From the NCBI RefSeq assembly GCF_003148745.1, contig NZ_QGGU01000006.1:1-64000 (forward strand): a stretch of DNA of 64,000 nucleotides. Direction: 5' to 3'. Positions 57,964 to 64,000 of the stretch are shown here, piece after piece; within the stretch, counting starts at the first letter, position 1, and each line of letters opens with the position of its first letter. The notes beneath the pieces were generated by a model. It did not search any database. It saw nothing but the letters and a program-made list of their open reading frames with translations, and had not been told where the DNA came from. Position numbers and translations under genes: made by a program. The stretch is from Pleionea mediterranea. GTDB lineage: Bacteria > Pseudomonadota > Gammaproteobacteria > Enterobacterales > Kangiellaceae.

Positions 57964-58383
57964 TTAGTTACAGTCACCAATTCGCTTGGTTGTCCAGTCC
58001 ATATTCATTGCCATAACCATTCCGGCCATATTCATATTAATGGCCATATTGCCACTGCCTGCTGTGCTGCTGGACTGAAACTGACCTTCAACGGAAGCAC
58101 TAGCGCCCGCCATATCGCACTTCATATTAAAGGTTAAGGTATTACCATTCAGCTCATTGGTGATGGTTTTGCATTCTTTCATTTCTTTCACCAGATCAGC
58201 AGGGTCAAAGCTTGTTTGCTTTACACATTCCTGGCTTGTTTCAGTAATCGGAGTGCCGCTGATGGGATCAGTCCGTGTCATAGTGGTTTCCCACAAGCCC
58301 GGGTTGATTGGCAATTCTGCGGAAAATGCCGATGAATTAATCAATACAGATGAGACAATAATTGCAATGGATAAATAACGCAT
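57964..58383 (-). CDS. DUF3617 family periplasmic protein
   Basis: A 139-residue protein with a signal peptide (IAIIVSSVLINSSAFSAE). The mature part begins LPINPGLWETTMT, the DUF3617 hallmark, and continues with QECVKQ, ECKTITNELNGNTLTFNMKCDMAG and a C-terminal Cys (RIGDCN). Four Cys could form two disulphides. The family is widespread in proteobacterial periplasms and has no established function. A good ribosome site lies upstream. Convergent with the VOC gene. Confidence 0.88.
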   Translation of the reverse strand: MRYLSIAIIVSSVLINSSAFSAELPINPGLWETTMTRTDPISGTPITETSQECVKQTSFDPADLVKEMKECKTITNELNGNTLTFNMKCDMAGASASVEGQFQSSSTAGSGNMAINMNMAGMVMAMNMDWTTKRIGDCN

Positions 58384-58801
58384 GGAACACTCCTTTGTTT
58401 TGGATGAATTTTAATAACTACTTTTGAATGGTTTGTTATAAATAATAAACGCTTTTATTCATTAATGCTGACTTTCACTCGATATAGTTTGATTGAGTTT
58501 TAGACAGTTTGTCTACCATAAAACAGCTTATTACAAATATTCAAGTGACGGTTTGGCATTTGGTCAATTTTGTTAAAAATTGGTTGAGATTGCTTGAGAA
58601 ACTATGATTTGTGCCACTTTATACCAATACGTAACCTCCTAACTGTAATAAAATCGCGTCTTGCGGTGACTGGAGGAGTGGTACAGTAATTGCTGCTGTA
58701 ATCAAAATTGCAAAGAGTTATTGCAAAGAGTTAATGCAATGACCAATTGTTATGAATAATCGCTAATGCTTAGGTTGAATTTATTTTAAGAGGGTATTCC
58801 A
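58384..58801. other. Intergenic region before the prenyl-synthase-like gene
   Basis: No reading frame is convincing in these 418 bases. A 13-bp direct repeat ATTGCAAAGAGTT occurs twice in tandem at 58707 to 58732, followed by a partial third. Promoters for the two divergent genes must lie here but none is clear. Confidence 0.6.
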
Positions 58802-61417
58802 TTGTCAGAGAATGCGAATGATGTTTCAGAAGACGTGTACAGCATATTTAAGCGAGCTTCAGCAAGTGATTCTATGGGTAACTTAGCGCCAGTAAATAAA
58901 ACTGATTTAGATTCAGACAAAATTCGCTCTCCGGCTATGAATTCATCTGTTTCATCTTCACAGCTGGTGGATCCTCAGTGTTATTTTCAGGCCGAAAGTC
59001 AGGCCAGAGAATATTTTGAAACTCTTGAAGATATTGCCAATAAAAATGATTTCTTAGCGAAATTATCACAGGATTATCAACAATGGAAAAAGCACAATAG
59101 AACATCGATTAAACACAATAGTCTATCGCATCAAATAATCAGGGGGAATAATGAGACTCTGGAAGATTCGAGCTCCCTTGATACTTATTCAGTTGATGTA
59201 AACTCCTGGTCATTTCTTAAAAAGTTACACGCCGAAAGAAATCTTAAACATTATTTAACCAAATCCATTCGCTACATTTTCATGCGTGACTTGGGCTTGT
59301 CATTAGCCGATAAAACAACGCAAAAAAATATTGAGCAATTGGTAACAAAATTAAATGGATGGATTAAAAATAATGTTAGCAACAGCTCTGGCTCAGGTTC
59401 TGAGCCAGATTCTGGCGTCGATTTTTCCGATAAACTGTTGTATGAGAAAGCCAGACAGTACGGGGTTGAGCAAAGCTACTGTTGGTTAATGGCTAAACTG
59501 GCACTTGTGCAGCAAAATATGCCTGAGGGTGTTAACGCCACTCAAGGTAGCCGTAAGTTGGTTAAGATTATTGCAGGAGTGGTATTGCATCAACTGATGG
59601 CTATGCCTGAACAGCTAACCGACAAAGAAAAATCACAAAAGGTAGAGCGAGCCATACAACTGGGTTATTGCTATGGCTTAACTTATCCTTTTATAGATGA
59701 TCTGCAAGACTCGGCCATGACATTATCAAGTAATGAGCAGACCTTGTTTAACAATGCAATTCGCGAAAGTTTACTGTCAGGGACAGTGGTTGACTGCCCT
59801 GAGTTCAGTGAAAAAAATAAAGCCACCATGCAATTTGTATATACGGAACTTAAGCAGGCTTTTGAATTAATTAAGCAACACTTGCCAGACTCACAATCAA
59901 CGCGGTTTTTTCAGCAGGCCTACATATTTTTTGAGGCGCAAAATATTGATAGAGCTCGTCAACTGTCCGATGAAAATATTAGCGCTTCAGATCTATTTAT
60001 GCCCATTATTTTAAAATCATCGGGATGTCGTCAGGTAGCAAAAGATATTGTATCTGACAGTAACGATAGTGATTTTTCTTTTCGCACTTTTTGTTTTGGT
60101 ATTTACAATCAGTTTAATGACGACATTAAAGATATTTTTGATGATATAAAAGAAAAGGCGGTGACTCCCTACAGTTATCATCTCCATAAACAGAATCATT
60201 CAATAAGCGATAATAGTGCAAATCCTTATCGGATCTATTGGTCGGTGGTGTTTTATTTGATCCATGAAGTCTATGGCAATGAACCACAAGCTAAGTCGCT
60301 ATTGCTTGAGCGCAGTATCAACGCTCATCGAAGTTTGCGCCAGTCCATTGGCGAGCAGTCTTATGATCATTTAAGACAACAGTTATTATCTACGGGTGAT
60401 TTTGCGTTTGATCAAATGTTTCATCAGCTGGTGGTTGAGTCGGAAAACGTTGCCTGGTTTGATAAATTTGTTAGCACACAGGTGACAAATTATTTTCAAC
60501 AAAGTCAACAAGCGTCTGCTGATTTTAAGCATGAGTACCAATCGATACAAAACACCATTAATAAACATCTTGGTGTTACTTTATCGAGCTTTCAGCAGCG
60601 CACAAAGTCGTTACATAATGGCTATTCTTTAACACGCGCGGCAAATTACAGTTTATCGGCTGGTGGCAAGCGGTTACGTGGTGTGCTTGCTTATGTGACG
60701 GGCGTGTATCGCTACGGTCTCGAGTTTGAACAAATAAAACCGGTGTTTCGATTGATCGAATATATGCATACGGCATCGATTATTTTTGATGACAAACCTT
60801 CGCAGGATAATTCAGATTTACGACGTGGCAGTGCTTCGCTGCATAAACATTTGCAATGCGAAGCTTCGGCGGAGTTAACCGGTATTTCTTTAATGATGAA
60901 AGCGGTTGAAGTGCAAAGCAGTATCCCTGATGTGCCACAGAGCAATATATTACAGTCGTTGCAGTATTCTGCTCGTGTGACTCAGGCGATCTGTGACGGA
61001 CAATTGATGGATTTAAAGTGCGATCCTTCAACAGCATCTATTGAACAATTGGAAACCCTATGCTTTCTTAAAACCGGGTTGGCTATTGAAGCATCTTTAT
61101 TGATTCCAGCCATTTTGGCGGGTGAAAATGATATTCAAAAGTCTAAGTTAAAAGAATTTGCCCGACATCTTGGCCTGGCTTTTCAGATAAAAGATGATTT
61201 ATTGGATGCAACCGGCAATGAGCAACAATTGGGTAAGCCACTTAATCAGGATTCGCAACAAAACAAAGCAACCTTTGTAACCTGTTTAGGTGTAGAGGGG
61301 GCGAGCACACGCATGTTTCATCACTATTATCGGGCATTAGATTTACTCGATTCATTTCCGGAGATGCGTGCGTTTATGTCTCAGGTTTCGAATTATGTGA
61401 TTTACCGTGATTCATAG
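58802..61417 (+). CDS. Tandem prenyl-diphosphate-synthase-like protein
   Basis: An 871-residue protein with two isoprenoid-synthase-like halves. The C-terminal half (about 580 to 871) is a trans-prenyl synthase: GGKRLRG at about 621, a first Asp-rich motif beginning Asp663 (DDKPSQDNSDLRRG) and a second at 798 to 802 (KDDLLD). The N-terminal half (about 165 to 560) has CYGLTYPFIDDLQD near residue 297 and FNDDIKDIFDD near 440, which look like diverged versions of the two Asp-rich motifs. The first 160 residues are polar. The start is a TTG behind an AAGAGGG site; no in-frame ATG occurs for 24 residues. The product is unknown. No carotenoid or quinone genes are adjacent. Confidence 0.85.
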   Translation: MSENANDVSEDVYSIFKRASASDSMGNLAPVNKTDLDSDKIRSPAMNSSVSSSQLVDPQCYFQAESQAREYFETLEDIANKNDFLAKLSQDYQQWKKHNRTSIKHNSLSHQIIRGNNETLEDSSSLDTYSVDVNSWSFLKKLHAERNLKHYLTKSIRYIFMRDLGLSLADKTTQKNIEQLVTKLNGWIKNNVSNSSGSGSEPDSGVDFSDKLLYEKARQYGVEQSYCWLMAKLALVQQNMPEGVNATQGSRKLVKIIAGVVLHQLMAMPEQLTDKEKSQKVERAIQLGYCYGLTYPFIDDLQDSAMTLSSNEQTLFNNAIRESLLSGTVVDCPEFSEKNKATMQFVYTELKQAFELIKQHLPDSQSTRFFQQAYIFFEAQNIDRARQLSDENISASDLFMPIILKSSGCRQVAKDIVSDSNDSDFSFRTFCFGIYNQFNDDIKDIFDDIKEKAVTPYSYHLHKQNHSISDNSANPYRIYWSVVFYLIHEVYGNEPQAKSLLLERSINAHRSLRQSIGEQSYDHLRQQLLSTGDFAFDQMFHQLVVESENVAWFDKFVSTQVTNYFQQSQQASADFKHEYQSIQNTINKHLGVTLSSFQQRTKSLHNGYSLTRAANYSLSAGGKRLRGVLAYVTGVYRYGLEFEQIKPVFRLIEYMHTASIIFDDKPSQDNSDLRRGSASLHKHLQCEASAELTGISLMMKAVEVQSSIPDVPQSNILQSLQYSARVTQAICDGQLMDLKCDPSTASIEQLETLCFLKTGLAIEASLLIPAILAGENDIQKSKLKEFARHLGLAFQIKDDLLDATGNEQQLGKPLNQDSQQNKATFVTCLGVEGASTRMFHHYYRALDLLDSFPEMRAFMSQVSNYVIYRDS

Positions 61418-61486
61418 GATGATTCATAGGAACAATTAACCGCTTCATAAAATCACAGTTATTAGAAATGGTTTTGCTCGTGCCGA

Positions 61487-61966
61487 TTATTTTGTTCGCG
61501 CAACAATAAAAAAGTCACCTTTCATATGGGCCACAACTTCACTGGCGCGATCACACAGTTGTCCTTCAAGTTCACAGTGCGCTTTGCCCTTGGCTTGCGC
61601 TTGTTGTGTCATATCGAGGATTTGCTGCTCACTGATCTGTAAGCTTAAATGCAAATCGCTGGTTGCCGGTTTTACGAATTCCATGGTTAAATTTTTCAGA
61701 GTTGGAACCGTGGTTTCACTGTCAAAAGAAGCTAAAAATAATGCGCCTCCGGTAATATCCGCCAATGTAAATTGCGCGCCCGCGTACATGCTACCCATGT
61801 GATTTTTATTCGGCTCCAGTGGAATTTCGCAGGTGGCTTTACCGCGCTCAAGATGAATCACTCTAAGTTTGGCTCGCTCCACAAATGGAATAGCCTGCTC
61901 AATGCTGCTTTTTAGCGAATGATGATTATCTGACCGATCTTTAGCTGACGTAGAATCAGTGGACAT
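61487..61966 (-). CDS. Hotdog-fold thioesterase-like protein
   Basis: A 159-residue protein of the PaaI/YiiD-like thioesterase group: ATCEIPLEPNKNHMGSMYAGAQFTLADITGGALFLA matches the N-x-x-G-x-x-x-G-G/A region on the central helix, and LTMEFVKPATSDLHLSL the following strands. Such enzymes hydrolyse acyl-CoA thioesters. The frame is open to 61987, but the ATG at 61966 stands behind a GGGAGGT ribosome site and is preferred. Convergent with the prenyl-synthase gene. Confidence 0.82.
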   Translation of the reverse strand: MSTDSTSAKDRSDNHHSLKSSIEQAIPFVERAKLRVIHLERGKATCEIPLEPNKNHMGSMYAGAQFTLADITGGALFLASFDSETTVPTLKNLTMEFVKPATSDLHLSLQISEQQILDMTQQAQAKGKAHCELEGQLCDRASEVVAHMKGDFFIVARTK

Positions 61967-62028
61967 GGCTACCTCCCGGATACTCAATGAATGGGACGTA
62001 ACAAGTATAGCCTATGGATAAAGAATCG

Positions 62029-62069
62029 AAAAAGCCTGCTGAGGCAGTTTAAATCTTTGACTCAGCAGG
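62029..62069 (-). terminator. Terminator after the AhpD-like gene
   Basis: On the minus strand CCTGCTGAG and CTCAGCAGG form a perfect 9-bp stem with a 17-base loop, followed by CTTTTTC. Confidence 0.75.
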
Positions 62070-62090
62070 TTTGTAGAATATAACTCACAA

Positions 62091-62681
62091 TTAAACGTGT
62101 TTACCACGTTCCCAATCTGTGTGTTTTAAAAGTGTTTTACCGGCTTCAACGGCGCCATCTTCCATAGTTGTACCCATGGAGTCATTCCAGCGGTTTAAAT
62201 AGCCAAATAATGCAATAACCCCTAACATTTCGACAATTTCACCTTCGTCCCAATGTTGATGTAACGCTTGTTCAATGGACTCATCCACTGCGTTGGGAAC
62301 CGCAGAAGCAGCCAGAGCAAACTCAAAAGCGGCTTTTTCTGCATCGCTGTATAAATCACTGCTGCGAAACTCCCAGATATTTTCCAGTCGTTCATCGGTG
62401 CCGCCATAGCGCTGGGCAGCCAGTATGGTGTGTGCTTCACAGTAGCGGCAGCCGGTGTTGGCACTGGTGAGGTATCCAATCAAGCGTTTTTGTTCGCTGG
62501 TCACACGCCCTTGATTTTCCATAACGGCTTTATTCAGTTGAATAAACGCCTGAGCAATCGCCGGTCGTCGCTGCATGGTCAACACACTGTTGGGACAAAA
62601 GCCCAGTGTTTCGTTGAAGAATTTTGCTAATTCGGCGACTTCAGCATTGTGATCGGAAGGTAATGGGGTGACAAGTGGCAT
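62091..62681 (-). CDS. AhpD-like carboxymuconolactone-decarboxylase-family peroxidase
   Basis: A 196-residue helical protein. SANTGCRYCEAHTILAAQRYG contains the Cys-x-x-Cys-x-x-x-His redox motif of AhpD-like alkylhydroperoxidases, preceded by the helix RLIGYLTSANTG. MLGVIALFGYLNRWNDSMGT is the typical C-terminal block. The frame is open 15 bases upstream from a TTG, but the ATG at 62681 has AGGAG at the right distance. It lies 38 bases behind a MarR-type regulator gene in the same direction, likely one operon responding to oxidants or electrophiles. Confidence 0.88.
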   Translation of the reverse strand: MPLVTPLPSDHNAEVAELAKFFNETLGFCPNSVLTMQRRPAIAQAFIQLNKAVMENQGRVTSEQKRLIGYLTSANTGCRYCEAHTILAAQRYGGTDERLENIWEFRSSDLYSDAEKAAFEFALAASAVPNAVDESIEQALHQHWDEGEIVEMLGVIALFGYLNRWNDSMGTTMEDGAVEAGKTLLKHTDWERGKHV

Positions 62682-62719
62682 AGGGTACTCCTGCAAATAT
62701 AATTTTATATGTAATTACT

Positions 62720-63169
62720 TTAAGGGTTGTGCTTAATAATGTCTATTGCTTTGGATTGAAGTTTGTCGATCAACTCAAGAAACAGTCGAAATTCGCCATC
62801 GCTGAGCACCTGTTGAAAGGCATCGCCATTGCGTGACATCTGTGGGATCAGTGCCTGATAAGTTTGCTGACCTTTTTCGGTGATGGCGATCAAGCGACTG
62901 CGGCCATCGGACAGGTGCTTTTTCTTACTCACCAATTGCAGCTTTTCAAGGTGCTGTATCGAGCGGGTAACGGTTGCTCTGTCCATACCGGTTATGGTGG
63001 ACACTTCTGCTGGGGTGATCGAGTCCTGCAGACCTATAATTGCCAGAACCCGCCAGTCCCGACCAGTCATTTTGGTGTCTTTGACAAAAAAGTCACTGGA
63101 GCCCTGTTTCATCAGGTTTGATAATACAGCGATACGAAATGGCAGGTGTTCGGATAATTTAAGACTCAT
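62720..63169 (-). CDS. MarR-family transcriptional regulator
   Basis: A 149-residue winged-helix regulator. MTGRDWRVLAIIGLQDSITPAEVSTITGMDRATVTRSIQHLEKLQLV is the DNA-binding helix-turn-helix, and SDGRSRLIAITEKGQQTY is the wing with its conserved Asp-x-Arg. No Cys is present in this part, so OhrR-type Cys oxidation is unlikely. It is first in a two-gene unit with the AhpD-like gene, which it probably controls. Confidence 0.92.
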   Translation of the reverse strand: MSLKLSEHLPFRIAVLSNLMKQGSSDFFVKDTKMTGRDWRVLAIIGLQDSITPAEVSTITGMDRATVTRSIQHLEKLQLVSKKKHLSDGRSRLIAITEKGQQTYQALIPQMSRNGDAFQQVLSDGEFRLFLELIDKLQSKAIDIIKHNP

Positions 63170-63370
63170 AAAAACATAGCGCCTAGACAGTGGTGATTTT
63201 TAATATAATTGAATATGAAATTAAAATAAAGGTTTTAAGAAAGGTGGTTACAGACCATAAGCGACTTGAGCCTGTTGTCGATTGATGGAACAATCATCCT
63301 TTGAACAATTTTTTAACGATACATTAAGACTAAAATAAGACTAAAATTTTTAACACAAGGTTTATTGCTT

Positions 63371-63802
63371 ATGTCACAGGTTAATCCGTTTCATGTTGCT
63401 GTTCCGGTGCATGATCTGGCCGAATGTAAAACCTTCTATACCGAATTATTGGACTGTAAAGTGGGGCGTGAGTCGGATCACTGGATTGATCTGGATTTAA
63501 TGGGGCATCAATTTGTGCTGCATCTGGATCCATCACTGGATCCGAAAACCGTTAAGCAACACTGTAATCCGGTCAATGGAAAGCAGGTTCCCGTACCGCA
63601 TTATGGGGTTATATTGACGCTTGAACACTGGAAATCTCTGGCGGAACATTTAAGACAGCACAAAATCGACTTTATTATCGAACCTTATATTCGATTTGAA
63701 GGGCAACCGGGTGAGCAGGCGACCATGTTTTTTATGGATCCGGCCGGAAACGCTCTGGAATTCAAAGCTTTTGCCGACTTTTCACAAATATTTGCCAAAT
63801 AA
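63371..63802 (+). CDS. Single-domain VOC protein
   Basis: A 143-residue glyoxalase/dioxygenase-like protein. FHVAVPVHDLAECKTFYTELLDCKVG begins the fold with a candidate metal-ligand His, HQFVLHLDP lies in the centre, and FFMDPAGNALEFKAF contains the C-terminal ligand Glu. The length is that of the VOC single-domain group. The ATG at 63371 is preferred to the TTG six bases earlier. Neighbours do not reveal the substrate. Confidence 0.88.
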   Translation: MSQVNPFHVAVPVHDLAECKTFYTELLDCKVGRESDHWIDLDLMGHQFVLHLDPSLDPKTVKQHCNPVNGKQVPVPHYGVILTLEHWKSLAEHLRQHKIDFIIEPYIRFEGQPGEQATMFFMDPAGNALEFKAFADFSQIFAK

Positions 63803-63806
63803 GCTA

Positions 63807-63834
63807 ATTTCAGTGTACATGTGTACGCTGAAAT
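63807..63834. terminator. Inverted repeat after the VOC gene
   Basis: ATTTCAGTGTACA and TGTACGCTGAAAT pair throughout with one G-T wobble around two bases. No T-run follows, so it may be a weak terminator or an operator for the next gene. Confidence 0.5.
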
Positions 63835-63873
63835 ATTAAACTCCTACTGTAATTTAGAAAGAGAGTTGTTTAT

Positions 63874-64000
63874 ATGCACGCAAATTCCCAGATTAGTCCG
63901 CCAAATTTAACCGCGCAACATTCGAAAACCAGCCAATACTCAAACCGTGAAGAATTCTTGAATGTGATCTCTCACGCAATTGGCTTTGTGGTGGCATTGG
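63874..64000 (+). CDS. Hemolysin III family membrane protein, 5' part
   Basis: The window ends within this frame after 42 codons. REEFLNVISHAIGFVVAL matches the start of the first transmembrane helix of the hemolysin III/PAQR family, including the conserved Glu and the His-x-x-Gly. An AGAAAGAGAG site precedes the ATG. The remaining helices lie outside the window. Confidence 0.72.
   Translation, partial: MHANSQISPPNLTAQHSKTSQYSNREEFLNVISHAIGFVVAL

Overview
The window looks like a chromosomal segment of a marine-type gammaproteobacterium. Supporting points are a histidine operon with a leader-peptide attenuator ending in His-His-His-His-Pro-Asp, the divergent mltF/purL pair also found in enterobacteria, a proteobacterial gshA, TonB-dependent uptake, and an attC-type gene cassette cluster. 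The genus cannot be fixed from sequence alone.

Region 1 to 14.1 kb is mostly housekeeping. It holds the 3' end of a 5S rRNA gene and its terminator, the ribosome-rescue gene arfB, katG, and a complete leftward histidine operon in the order hisL-hisG-hisC::HAD-hisB-hisH-hisF-hisA::hisI::hisE-hisD. The attenuator shows a leader peptide, a pause hairpin and a terminator. Every step of histidine synthesis is covered if the HAD domain fused to HisC is the histinol-phosphate phosphatase, because HisB carries only the dehydratase. Divergent from it are aroA (with unusual substitutions near the active site) and aroC.

Region 14.2 to 31.8 kb is accessory. It carries an outer-membrane barrel gene, an IS30-family element with a frameshifted transposase, a REC-REC-PAS-GGDEF-EAL regulator, and a tight operon of one acetolactate-synthase-like ThDP enzyme plus two small citrate-synthase-like proteins that seem to lack the normal catalytic residues. 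Next come a leftward trio (periplasmic binding protein, histidine kinase, TonB receptor), an Ala/Ser/Glu-rich acidic exported protein followed by a barrel protein, and a BlaI-type repressor with an M56-M23 fusion protease and a visible operator.

Region 32.0 to 42.4 kb is conserved again: a PduO-type adenosyltransferase, mltF, purL, gshA, an acetyltransferase and a zinc-ribbon/membrane/TPR protein. From 42.6 to 45.3 kb lies a small attC cassette cluster without an integrase in the window, then gene and mobile-element debris.

Region 45.3 to 57 kb is the most unusual. It has a DUF6916-like gene interrupted at an 8-G tract, an acetyltransferase, three tandem phage-tail-collar (MdpB-type) proteins, a decayed copy and an intact copy of a sulfotransferase gene, and a 2539-residue surface protein (DUF4347, large repeats, calcium-type repeats, a C-terminal sorting-like segment, then an outer-membrane barrel that has its own start site and signal peptide). 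A related non-coding element precedes both the DUF6916 gene and the sulfotransferase, tying the two halves together. The right end carries VOC proteins, DUF3617, an 871-residue tandem prenyl-synthase-like protein, a thioesterase, an AhpD-like protein with its MarR regulator, and the start of a hemolysin-III family gene.
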